DNA of 8,905 bases, taken from a bacterium (GTDB taxonomy: Bacteria; Vulcanimicrobiota; Vulcanimicrobiia; Vulcanimicrobiales; Vulcanimicrobiaceae). Below are positions 1 through 6,345 of this stretch, in pieces. A program made the position numbers and the translations under genes. The notes below the pieces were generated by a model. That model was not told the origin of the DNA, made no database searches, and saw nothing but the letters and a program-made list of their open reading frames with translations. Position 1 is the stretch's first letter. Every line of letters begins with the position of its first letter. The stretch covers positions 1 to 8,905 of the forward strand of contig JAKAPO010000076.1 of the NCBI GenBank assembly GCA_021807065.1, in the 5' to 3' direction.

Positions 1-64
1 AGTCGCCGCGAAACGGCACGATACGAGGCTCGGCGCCGTCACCTGTGAGTCGAGCGAGACGATC
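1..64 (-). pseudogene. Fragment resembling the middle of an L-2-hydroxyglutarate oxidase (LhgO-type FAD oxidoreductase), cut by the window edge
   Basis: Reading the minus strand from 64 down to 1 gives 21 codons with no stop. They begin DRLARLTG and include PRIVPFRGD. In LhgO-type flavoproteins (DAO-fold oxidases of L-2-hydroxyglutarate) a very similar stretch follows the NCAGL-x-SDR segment, about 200 residues into the protein, and reads close to SDRxARLxG..xRIVPFRGEYY. Here the residues before DRLARL are missing. The codon immediately upstream is the TAG that ends the secreted-protein gene, in the same frame, and no FAD-binding N-terminal half was found in the minus-strand frames further upstream. 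The piece is therefore either a truncated gene, the product of a recombination or assembly junction, or a chance match. The recognition rests on about 20 residues only. Confidence 0.4.
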
Positions 65-499
65 CTAGGGGAGGCGAGCGACGACCGCTCGCGCGAGGGC
101 GATCAAGCGCGGATCGACACGAGTATCGCTCTGTCCGGGTAGCGTGAGTTCTATGCCGACATAGGTGCGGTGCTTTCGCACGTAGATCCATCCGGCCGAC
201 CAGAGCGCCTCGTCGCCCACGCCGTGTACCGCCTTCCACGATCCGCTCGTGCGTACGAGATGGAAGATATTCGATGGCTCGACCGTCACGAGAGCATTCT
301 TCGACTGCGATGCATTGAGCCAGCGGCAGCCCGATTGTCCACCTTCATTCAAGATCTGCGGTGACATTGCACGTTCGCCGAACGCGGCACGCACTTGGGC
401 CATGCTCAAGAGCGAGCATGGGTTGATCGCCGCGACGGCCGCGGACGGCGCAATGGCCGCGAATCCTACCGCTACGAGCGATATCACTAGCGTTCTCAC
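65..499 (-). CDS. Small secreted protein of unknown function (DUF3558-like pattern)
   Basis: A 144-residue protein with a clear Sec signal peptide: MRTL, a hydrophobic stretch to about residue 19, then a small-residue cleavage region SAAVAA near residues 19-24. The mature part opens with NPCSLLSMAQVRAAFG and later has GCRWLN and VHGVGDEALW. This layout (a Cys-Ser-Leu-Leu start, a second Cys before Trp, then VxGVGDEAxW) resembles small exported DUF3558-type proteins of actinobacteria and other GC-rich bacteria, whose function is unknown. Cys28 and Cys58 are the only cysteines and could form a disulfide. There is no lipobox, so a free periplasmic or secreted protein is expected. The start is GTG at 499, chosen because a GGAGG site lies 9 nt upstream and the signal peptide begins there. 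The same frame stays open to 964, but that extension runs antisense through deoB. The gene is divergent from deoB. The family match is tentative; export is well supported. Confidence 0.75.
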   Translation of the reverse strand: MRTLVISLVAVGFAAIAPSAAVAAINPCSLLSMAQVRAAFGERAMSPQILNEGGQSGCRWLNASQSKNALVTVEPSNIFHLVRTSGSWKAVHGVGDEALWSAGWIYVRKHRTYVGIELTLPGQSDTRVDPRLIALARAVVARLP

Positions 500-508
500 T
501 ATCCGGAA

Positions 509-513
509 CCTCC
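509..513 (-). promoter_or_regulatory. Ribosome binding site of the secreted-protein gene
   Basis: GGAGG on the minus strand, 9 nt before the GTG at 499. It decides the start: the open frame continues upstream without a stop, but only this GTG combines a good Shine-Dalgarno site with the first residue of a signal peptide. Confidence 0.7.
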
Positions 514-594
514 ATATCGCGGCTGTTGCGCGAGAATCCTCTCGACATCCGCTCCTAACCTTCCGCGACGGCGAAAAACGAACTCTGCAAACGG

Positions 595-622
595 TTGACC
601 ACGGAGATCTCGTACTGATCGT
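595..622 (+). promoter_or_regulatory. Weak candidate promoter for the deoB operon
   Basis: The 181 nt between the divergent secreted-protein gene and deoB must hold the promoters of both. On the plus strand TTGACC (595-600) matches the -35 consensus at five of six positions. The best hexamer 16 nt later, GATCGT (617-622), is a poor -10 box. No operator palindrome was recognised in this gap. The deoB start at 681 has only an AGGGG (663-667) about 13 nt upstream, which is long spacing. Confidence 0.2.
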
Positions 623-680
623 CTCCCCACAGGCGAGGCATCGCAAGGGGCAGGGCAAAGCGAGGGGCGAATGGCCGCGC

Positions 681-1808
681 ATGGCTCGCTGCGTGGTGGT
701 GGTCTTGGATTCGGGTGGAGTCGGCGCGCTTGCGGATGCGGCCGAATACGGCGACGGTCCCGGCGTCAATACGATCGGCAACACCGCGCTGCACATCGGC
801 GGCCTCGCATTGCCGCACTTCGAACGTCTCGGTTTGGGAAACCTAACTTCGATAGCAGGCGTGCGCGCGCAGAGCCATCCGCGGGCGCGGGTCGCGCGGC
901 TCAAGGAGAAGAGCCGCGGCAAAGACACGATCACGGGCCATTGGGAGATGATGGGCATCGTCACCCGCGTGCCGTTTCCAACCTATCCGCACGGATTTCC
1001 GCCCGAGGTCGTCGAGGAGTTCGCGCGCATTACCGGGAAGGTGCCGCTCGGCAACAAGACGGCGTCGGGAACCGAGATCATCGAAGAACTCGGGCCCGAG
1101 CACATGGCAACGGGGAGGCCCATCCTGTACACGTCGGCGGACTCCGTCTTTCAGGTTGCGGCGCACGAAGATATCGTGCCGCTCGACACGCTCTACGATT
1201 GGTGCGAACGCGCGCGTGCGATGCTCGTTCCGCCGCACAACGTCAATCGCGTCATCGCGCGGCCCTTCGTAGGAGAGCCCCGCGCCTTCACGCGTACCGC
1301 GAACCGGCGCGATTACGCGATCGAGCCGCCGCCGTGCCTGCTCGACGAACTTGCCGCGAACGGCGTCCCGGTACACGCCGTCGGTAAAATCTCCGACATT
1401 TTCTGCGGACACGGTATCGCGACGTCGGTCCGAGTCGCCGATAATGCAGAAGCGATGCAGCGCACGTTCGAGCTGCTCGAGCGCGTCGATCGCGGCTTCA
1501 TCTTCACGAACCTCAACGATTTCGATTCGAAGTACGGCCATCGGCGCAACGTTCGAGGCTATGCCAACGCGCTGCAGGAACTCGATGCGACGATCCCCCG
1601 TCTGGAGGCGTTGCTGAAGCCAGACGACTGCGCGATCTTCACGGCCGATCACGGCTGCGATCCGACGGCGCCCGGCACCGATCACACGCGCGAATACGTC
1701 CCGTTCGTCTGTCTCACCAGACATCCAGGCGCGGATCTCGGCACGATCGAAGGCCTCGATACCGTTGGGAAGACCGTGCGCGACGCGCTGCTGGTGCGAG
1801 CGGCGTGA
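681..1808 (+). CDS. deoB: Phosphopentomutase
   Basis: A 375-residue cytoplasmic enzyme of the alkaline phosphatase superfamily. It interconverts ribose 1-phosphate or 2-deoxyribose 1-phosphate with the 5-phosphates, linking nucleoside breakdown to the pentose phosphate pool. Family blocks are complete and in order: VVLDSGGVG (residues 7-15), KDTITGHWEMMG (81-92), GNKTASGTEII (124-134), YTSADSVFQVAAHE (150-163), RVIARPFVG (190-198), FTRTANRRDYA (203-213), VGKISDIF (234-241), FTNLNDFDSKYGHRRNV (275-291) and FTADHGCDPT (320-329). The expected two-manganese ligands are present: D10, D282, H287, D323, H324, H335. From H287 onward they sit at a constant four-residue offset from the Bacillus cereus enzyme as I recall its numbering. 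T85 in DTITGH is the likely phosphorylated residue. Length is normal (about 390). ATG 681 is chosen because homology starts there, although the frame is open further upstream. Its TGA overlaps the next ATG by one base, so it heads an operon with envelope-glycan genes, an unusual setting for a nucleoside salvage enzyme. Confidence 0.96.
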   Translation: MARCVVVVLDSGGVGALADAAEYGDGPGVNTIGNTALHIGGLALPHFERLGLGNLTSIAGVRAQSHPRARVARLKEKSRGKDTITGHWEMMGIVTRVPFPTYPHGFPPEVVEEFARITGKVPLGNKTASGTEIIEELGPEHMATGRPILYTSADSVFQVAAHEDIVPLDTLYDWCERARAMLVPPHNVNRVIARPFVGEPRAFTRTANRRDYAIEPPPCLLDELAANGVPVHAVGKISDIFCGHGIATSVRVADNAEAMQRTFELLERVDRGFIFTNLNDFDSKYGHRRNVRGYANALQELDATIPRLEALLKPDDCAIFTADHGCDPTAPGTDHTREYVPFVCLTRHPGADLGTIEGLDTVGKTVRDALLVRAA

Positions 1809-2455
1809 TGCAGATCACGGTCGAGAGCCTGGCGAAAACGCGCGACGTGCCCGCGTCATGGATGTTTTGGAAGCGTGCCATCGATCTCGTCCTGGGCTCG
1901 CTGTTTCTGCTCGTCTCCTCACCCGTTATACTGATGGCAGCGCTCGCGATCGTGCTCGTCGAAGGCGGTTCGCCGTTCTACGCTCAGGAGCGCGTCGGCA
2001 TGAACGCTCGGCGTTTCAAGATGTACAAGTTGCGCACGATGGTGGAGGGCGCGCATGCGATGCGCAAAGAGGTCGAGCATCTCAACGAGTGCGACGGCCC
2101 GGTCTTCAAGATCGCCGACGATCCGCGCTGCCACCCGCTGGGCAAGATGCTGCGGCGTACCTCGATCGACGAGTTGCCCAACTTCCTCAACGTGATTCGT
2201 GGCGACATCTCGCTCGTCGGTCCGCGGCCGGCACTTCCATCCGAAGTCGAGCACTACGAAGCGTTCGCGTACCGGCGTCTCTCGGTACCGCAGGGCGTGA
2301 CCGGAACGTGGCAGATCAACGGCCGTAGCGACGTCTCTTTCGCGCAGTGGATGGAGATGGACAACCGCTACGTCGACGAGTGGACGCCGCTCGGCGACCT
2401 TCTGATCGTTCTCAAGACTATTCCGGCGGTTGTCCGCAAAGACGGCGCGCGCTAG
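1808..2455 (+). CDS. Small monotopic polyprenyl-phosphate phosphoglycosyl transferase (bacterial sugar transferase family)
   Basis: A 215-residue member of the bacterial sugar transferase family (WbaP C-terminal domain/PglC type), which moves a sugar 1-phosphate from a nucleotide sugar to undecaprenyl phosphate at the inner membrane face, the first step of a lipid-linked glycan. After a short cytoplasmic tail, FWKRAIDLVLGS leads into one hydrophobic re-entrant helix (about residues 24-50) with the SSP turn at 37-39. Then follow ERVG (61-64), YKLRTM (73-78), the catalytic Asp-Glu pair in SIDELPNFLNV (D121, E122), SLVGPRP (135-141) and VTGTWQINGR (164-173). It lacks the extra N-terminal membrane domain of WbaP-like proteins, so it is the minimal form. 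The sugar cannot be read from sequence. ATG 1808 overlaps the deoB stop (TGATG); GTG 1805 is an alternative. No good Shine-Dalgarno site precedes it, so coupling to deoB translation is likely. Its 3' end overlaps the flippase gene. Confidence 0.93.
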   Translation: MQITVESLAKTRDVPASWMFWKRAIDLVLGSLFLLVSSPVILMAALAIVLVEGGSPFYAQERVGMNARRFKMYKLRTMVEGAHAMRKEVEHLNECDGPVFKIADDPRCHPLGKMLRRTSIDELPNFLNVIRGDISLVGPRPALPSEVEHYEAFAYRRLSVPQGVTGTWQINGRSDVSFAQWMEMDNRYVDEWTPLGDLLIVLKTIPAVVRKDGAR

Positions 2456-4031
2456 AATCGCCCTCGCCGGCTCGGCGCTCTTCGTCATGGGCGCGACGCT
2501 GGGCTCGACGCTGCTTGGCTTCGGCCGCGAAGTCGTCAACGCGAAATATTACGGCACGCAGTGGCAGATGGACGCGTTCCTTGCCGCTTCGGTTATTCCG
2601 ACGATCCTGTTCGGCGTTTTCAACGGCGCGCTGGTGAGCGCGCTCGTCCCAACGTTCTCCGGATATCTGGCGCTCGACCGGCGCGAGGAGGGATGGCGGC
2701 TGGCGAGCACGATCATCAACCTGCTCGCGCTCGTGATGGTGACGTGCGCGGTGCTCGGGTACCTGCTGGCGCCGTGGTACGTGCCGCTCGTCGCGCACGG
2801 CTTTCCGAAACCGGAGATGGGCGTCGCCATCCACATGACCCGGTTCCTCATGCCGAGCGTCATTGCGGTCGCGCTCGCCGGCGTCTTATCTGGAATTCTC
2901 AACGCGTACAGCCGGTTCCGATCGGCGGCGATTGTCGGAATCGTCCTTAACATCGTCACGATTTCGTCCGTCCTCGTCTGGAACCACAAGTTCGGCATCT
3001 ACGCACTCGTCTTTGGAACCGCGCTCGGCCTCATCGCTCAGATGCTGGTACAGATTCCGGCATTCCTCTCGCTTGGCGGATACCGCTTCGTCATCGACGT
3101 TCACCATCCGGGACTGAAGAAGATGTGGGCGCTGCTCGGGCCGATCACGATCGGCTCCGCTGCGGGACAGCTCGCGATGTTTTTCGACCGGTTCTTCGCG
3201 TCGACGCTCACGCCCGGATACATGGCGGGGATGAACTACGCCACGAAGCTCGTGAACTTCCCGCAGCAGATTTTTGCGGCGGCGATCGCGACCGTAATCT
3301 TTCCGATGCTGGCGACGAAGTTCGCGCAAGACAACCCCGAGGGTGTCGTGCACAGCACGACGACCGGGCTGCGGCTGGTCAACTTCATCACGATTCCCTC
3401 GGCCTGCGCTCTGATCTTGCTCGCGCATCCAATCGTTCAGACGCTCTTCGAGCGCGGTTCCTTCGGACCGAGTTCGGTAGCGCTCACCGTCGGGTTGCTG
3501 CCGTTCTCCGCAATCGGGCTCTTCGCGATCGCGTCGAACGTCGTGTTGACGCGCTGCCTTTTCGCCTGCCGGCAAACGATATGGCCGGTGAGCGTCTCGG
3601 TTGGCAGCGTCATCCTCAACGTGATCCTCTCGATCACCTGGCTGCCGACGCTCGGCGCGCGCGGTCTCTTGCTGGCGAACTCCGTAAGCCAGACGGCGCA
3701 GATGCTCTTTCTCCTCGTTCTCGTGACGCGACTGGTCGCGCGGCTCGATTGGCGGGCGCTCGCGGAATCCATCGTGAAAATCGGCGCGAGCGCATTCGTC
3801 ATGGTGCTCGTGCTCAACTGGATTGGCTCGCTCGGCGTGCATCCGCAACCGTCGTTCGTGTCGCGCGCTTGGTTCCTGCTCGGCGAGATCGCGATCGGCG
3901 CCCTCGTCTTCATCGCCGCTGCCCTGGTGCTTCGCGTCGAAGAGTTGTCGCTCGCGTGGCAGGCGATTCTGGCGCGATTCGAGCGCAACGTCATTCCGCC
4001 ACCGGAAAGCCGCGAAGCCCCTATCGCATAA
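2430..4031 (+). CDS. murJ: MurJ/MviN-family lipid-linked glycan flippase
   Basis: A 533-residue very hydrophobic protein with about 14 predicted helices, of the MVF branch of MOP exporters. MurJ flips lipid II across the cytoplasmic membrane; relatives move other polyprenyl-linked glycans. Family marks are LGFGREVVNAKYYG (residues 29-42), WQMDAF (45-50), ALVSALVPTFSGYL (67-80), GILNAYSRFR (155-164), MNYATKLVNFPQQIFAAAIATVIFPML (split over about 268-294) and SIVKIGAS near the C-terminus. By eye against E. coli MurJ, R24 and D39 correspond to R33 and D48. E. coli R18 aligns with Thr27, R52 with Phe61, and R270 with Lys273. The cavity thus lacks part of the lipid II signature. The start is TTG 2430, 26 nt inside the transferase gene: an in-frame stop at 2403 and only non-start codons lie upstream, while the next Met (2487) would cut the first helix. 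Overlap with the transferase suggests a shared pathway. Lipid II or a transferase-made glycan are both possible cargoes. Confidence 0.9.
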   Translation: MSAKTARARIALAGSALFVMGATLGSTLLGFGREVVNAKYYGTQWQMDAFLAASVIPTILFGVFNGALVSALVPTFSGYLALDRREEGWRLASTIINLLALVMVTCAVLGYLLAPWYVPLVAHGFPKPEMGVAIHMTRFLMPSVIAVALAGVLSGILNAYSRFRSAAIVGIVLNIVTISSVLVWNHKFGIYALVFGTALGLIAQMLVQIPAFLSLGGYRFVIDVHHPGLKKMWALLGPITIGSAAGQLAMFFDRFFASTLTPGYMAGMNYATKLVNFPQQIFAAAIATVIFPMLATKFAQDNPEGVVHSTTTGLRLVNFITIPSACALILLAHPIVQTLFERGSFGPSSVALTVGLLPFSAIGLFAIASNVVLTRCLFACRQTIWPVSVSVGSVILNVILSITWLPTLGARGLLLANSVSQTAQMLFLLVLVTRLVARLDWRALAESIVKIGASAFVMVLVLNWIGSLGVHPQPSFVSRAWFLLGEIAIGALVFIAAALVLRVEELSLAWQAILARFERNVIPPPESREAPIA

Positions 4032-4035
4032 GCTT

Positions 4036-4052
4036 CGGGTGCGCTCGACCCG
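4036..4052. terminator. Small hairpin between convergent genes, possible weak bidirectional terminator
   Basis: CGGGT (4036-4040) and ACCCG (4048-4052) form a five-pair stem with a seven-base loop, inside the 25 nt gap between the converging flippase and glycosyltransferase genes. There is no T tract on either side, so it is not a classical intrinsic terminator. Position is the main argument. Confidence 0.25.
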
Positions 4053-4056
4053 CCGA

Positions 4057-5628
4057 CTAGTGGACGGCGCGGCCGTACTCGCCGAACCACTTCAACGCGG
4101 GCCATATCTTCGAAAGCGGTACGACCGGATCGGTGCAGAGGTAGATCGGCGTCGGCCCTTCGAGTACCCACCGGTAGGGGTCGGTGTAGGTCCCGAGCAT
4201 CGTAACGTTGCGATAGAACCTTCGCAACGTCCGATACTCCGACGCGCCGACCGCGAGCATGCGCGAGAGTGCGTAGCCGCGAGTTCCCCAGAGATAATAT
4301 TGGTCTTGGGCGCTGATCGGCGCCGGCAGGCGATATCGCGGTCCGAAATATGCGAGCGCAGCCGCGTCGCCGTAGGTATCGGCAAAGATAGGCGTTCGCG
4401 CGCGAATCGCTGCGGGCAACGTGTAGTAGGAGACGGCAACGGCGCGCGTGAGTTCCTCCCAGCCGAACTCGTCGGCGAAGAGCGGCTGGATCAGCTTCGG
4501 TGGCGCACCGAAGGCGTGGGTATACGCGATCAGTGAATCCACCGGAAGGACGGGTAACGCGAGCGGTGCCACAACCACGCTCGCTGCGAGGAACACGGCG
4601 GTGTAAGCACGTTTCGCTATCGACGGCAGCCGCTCAAGCCATACGGCGCCGGCTGCAAAGAGGGCCGGGTAGAAGCCGATGAGGTAATACCCTTTCGCCA
4701 GCAGCGCTATCGCCGCGGCGACCCCGATGACGTACGCGACGCCGATAAACGCGGCAGCACGCAGCTCGCTGCGTCTCACGAGCGCGGCGATGCCGGCGAT
4801 CCACAGCACTGCTGCAACCGGTCCCGCGTACAGCAGCTGCTCGACGCCGAACGCGGCCGCGCTGCGCAGGGTGCCCGAATAATCGACTTGGAGTCCGCCG
4901 TTCCAGGCGTGGCGTCCCGCCATGTCGCCGTGCAGCACCGCCAGCATCGGAAAACCATGCATTGCTTGCCAAGCGATATTGGGCGCGAGAAGCGCCAACG
5001 ACGCGAGTCCTGCCAGCGCGACGCGCAAAGCGAGTTTCGCATTCCTCGCAAGCAATGCGCCTATCGCGAGCGCGGCCACGAGCAAGAAAATGGAGTACTT
5101 CACGTAGGCGGCGATGGCTACAATGAGGATCAACGCGGGCAATTGCCACGAGGCGCCTCCCTCGACTCTTCGACTGCCGCGCGCGATCTTGATCGCGAGC
5201 AGAATCGTGAGCGACCACATGAGCGGTTCGAAAGACGTCGTCGTCAGCGTGTTGCCGAGGAAGAGCGACGCCGGCATGAGTGCCGTCGCAGTCGCCGCGA
5301 CGACTTGGCCGAATCGTCCGGCGCCGAACTCGCGCGCCATCGCTGCCGCCACGAGGGTCGTCAACGCTGCAGCGATCGCGGGCAGCAGCCGCATACCGAA
5401 GAGCGGATTTGGGAAAACGGACGCGAGACCGGAGATGAGCGGCACGAGCGGCGGCTGATCCGCGAATCCCCACGCGAGGTGCTTGAAGCAGGCGAGGAAA
5501 TACAGTTCATCGCCGTAAAATCCATACCGCGAAAGCGTTGCAAGATGGATAGCGAGCGTCGCGAGCGCGAGTATCGTCAAGCCAAAGCGGAGTGGCGGTT
5601 CCCTCGAGGGCGCTCGGTGCTCGCGCAC
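4057..5628 (-). CDS. Polytopic membrane glycosyltransferase, GT39/GT83-like (PMT/ArnT clan)
   Basis: A 523-residue integral membrane protein of the GT-C type, whose members use a polyprenyl-phosphate-linked sugar as donor and act on the outer face of the membrane. The first helix (about residues 15-33) is followed by the large first loop with the hallmark acidic pattern YGFYGDELYF (D40, E41) and WGFADQPPLVPL (D57). In the clan the loop acidic residue after helix 1 is catalytic. Next come FGMRLLPAI, LGNTLTTTSFEPLMW and further helices to about residue 365. The C-terminal 150 residues are soluble-looking and end in WPALKWFGEYGRAVH, giving a periplasmic-type domain. The acceptor (lipid, protein or polysaccharide) is not predictable. 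GTG 5628 is the only upstream start that keeps helix 1 intact apart from TTG 5580; its Shine-Dalgarno match is poor (GGGA 10 nt upstream). It starts seven bases from the inverted-repeat element and converges on the flippase gene. Confidence 0.88.
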   Translation of the reverse strand: MREHRAPSREPPLRFGLTILALATLAIHLATLSRYGFYGDELYFLACFKHLAWGFADQPPLVPLISGLASVFPNPLFGMRLLPAIAAALTTLVAAAMAREFGAGRFGQVVAATATALMPASLFLGNTLTTTSFEPLMWSLTILLAIKIARGSRRVEGGASWQLPALILIVAIAAYVKYSIFLLVAALAIGALLARNAKLALRVALAGLASLALLAPNIAWQAMHGFPMLAVLHGDMAGRHAWNGGLQVDYSGTLRSAAAFGVEQLLYAGPVAAVLWIAGIAALVRRSELRAAAFIGVAYVIGVAAAIALLAKGYYLIGFYPALFAAGAVWLERLPSIAKRAYTAVFLAASVVVAPLALPVLPVDSLIAYTHAFGAPPKLIQPLFADEFGWEELTRAVAVSYYTLPAAIRARTPIFADTYGDAAALAYFGPRYRLPAPISAQDQYYLWGTRGYALSRMLAVGASEYRTLRRFYRNVTMLGTYTDPYRWVLEGPTPIYLCTDPVVPLSKIWPALKWFGEYGRAVH

Positions 5629-5634
5629 CTGTTT

Positions 5635-5831
5635 GTCATCCCGAGCGAGCCGAAAGGCGGTAGCGTTTAAGGCGACGTCGAGGGAGGCGCATCACGACTC
5701 TGCCCGCGCGTGATTAGACAGGAATCCCTCGACGTCGCGCACGCTCTCGCGTGCGCTCGCTCGCGATGACCAGAGCCACGTTCATGCGCTCATGGGTGGG
5801 CCTTCATGGTCCATGTTATACTCGGGATGAC
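5635..5831. repeat. Nested inverted-repeat element filling the intergenic gap
   Basis: This gene-free stretch is built of nested inverted repeats. The outer ends are an exact 11-base pair, GTCATCCCGAG (5635-5645) and CTCGGGATGAC (5821-5831). The 16 bases at 5635-5650 also pair with 5755-5770 with one mismatch. Inside lie a perfect 14-base pair (GCGACGTCGAGGGA 5672-5685 with 5725-5738), an inner six-base pair (ATCACG 5691-5696 with CGTGAT 5709-5714), and a perfect eight-pair hairpin with a TCTC loop (5737-5744 with 5749-5756). The element occupies almost the whole space between the stop of the stress-like protein (5837) and the start of the membrane glycosyltransferase (5628). It looks like a dispersed palindromic (REP or MITE-like) element. 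No encoded protein, no transposase and no clear target-site duplication are visible. Folded in RNA it could also act as a terminator or attenuator. Confidence 0.75.
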
Positions 5832-5836
5832 ACGGC

Positions 5837-6301
5837 TTAGAATACCCTTACGTCTTGCACTCCGGCTTTCTGCATCGCGGCTTGTGCGCTGGATGCGTCG
5901 CCGTCGCAGGTGTAGACGACGACGCAGCGGCCATCCTCGATCGCGCCGTTATAACGCTCGGCGTCACCACGTGGAAGCCCGATGCCAGCCATGTGATCGA
6001 GAACTTCCGGGTGCTCGAATACACCGAGCCCTCCGCCGTCCTCGTCGATTCCCGGTACCCTCGTGCCGCCAAAATCGGGAATGACGCCGGTGCCGCGGGT
6101 CATGTCGTCTGCGAGGCTGTTCTCGCCCATCGCCTCCCACACGTGGATGAAACTGATCGGCGAGCCGACGTGCTTCGGCGACGCCTCTTCGCTCGTGAGC
6201 ACGCGCAGCCGGGAGTGGTCGAGGCCCGCCGCCGCGACGACCTGCTCGACGTGCTGCGGTTCGCTGTTGTTGATGACTCCGACGATAACATGATCCGGCA
6301 T
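5837..6301 (-). CDS. Hypothetical protein with a C-terminal region resembling general stress protein 17M/YflT
   Basis: A 154-residue soluble acidic protein without signal peptide or membrane helix. It begins with a short strand-like MPDHVIVGVINNSEPQHV, in which NNSEPQHVEQVV resembles the opening of proteins that bind between paired segments. The middle is poor in recognisable motifs and rich in Gly and Asp (FGGTR at 77-81, DEDGGGLGVF at 86-95). The tail (105-154) reads GIGLPRGDAERYNGAIEDGRC VVVY and then AAMQKAGVQDVRVF. That tail matches the usual GIPxxxAxxYxxxIxxGxxLVxV…AGAxDV layout of heat-induced stress proteins (YflT/GspM-like domain). The function of that domain is unknown. ATG 6301 is chosen for the strong AGGGGAG site ending 4 nt upstream; the frame extends further but runs through the aminotransferase gene antisense-free repeat region. 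It lies 77 nt downstream of the aminotransferase on the same strand, so co-transcription is possible. The family assignment is tentative. Confidence 0.72.
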   Translation of the reverse strand: MPDHVIVGVINNSEPQHVEQVVAAAGLDHSRLRVLTSEEASPKHVGSPISFIHVWEAMGENSLADDMTRGTGVIPDFGGTRVPGIDEDGGGLGVFEHPEVLDHMAGIGLPRGDAERYNGAIEDGRCVVVYTCDGDASSAQAAMQKAGVQDVRVF

Positions 6302-6305
6302 GATA

Positions 6306-6312
6306 CTCCCCT
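6306..6312 (-). promoter_or_regulatory. Ribosome binding site of the stress-like protein gene
   Basis: AGGGGAG on the minus strand, four bases before ATG 6301. It is the strongest translation signal on this side of the window and fixes the start, since the same frame is open to 6580. Confidence 0.65.
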
Positions 6313-6345
6313 CGGTCCATCGACGTTGCGCCTTCGGCGCTGAAT

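Noticed and set aside
249..680. Extending deoB upstream to a start near 249
   Set aside because: The frame is open, but the added residues do not resemble the family, would overlap the secreted-protein gene antisense, and all phosphopentomutase homology begins at residue 681.
500..964. Extending the secreted protein upstream to 964
   Set aside because: The extension is antisense to deoB, compositionally odd, and would bury the signal peptide; GTG 499 has a good ribosome site.
843..1724. Long antisense reading frame over deoB
   Set aside because: Arg-rich shadow of a high-GC coding gene on the opposite strand; no ribosome site or recognisable motif.
2886..3848. Long antisense reading frame over the flippase gene
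   Set aside because: Extremely rich in Arg, Glu and His, as expected for the complement of a hydrophobic GC-rich membrane gene; the sense frame has clear family motifs.
4888..5670. Plus-strand reading frame across the glycosyltransferase gene and into the repeat
   Set aside because: Charged low-information translation, antisense to a membrane protein with recognised motifs.
5635..5831. CRISPR array or tRNA in the repeat-rich gap
   Set aside because: The repeats are inverted and nested, not evenly spaced direct repeats, and there is no cloverleaf or CCA-type acceptor stem.
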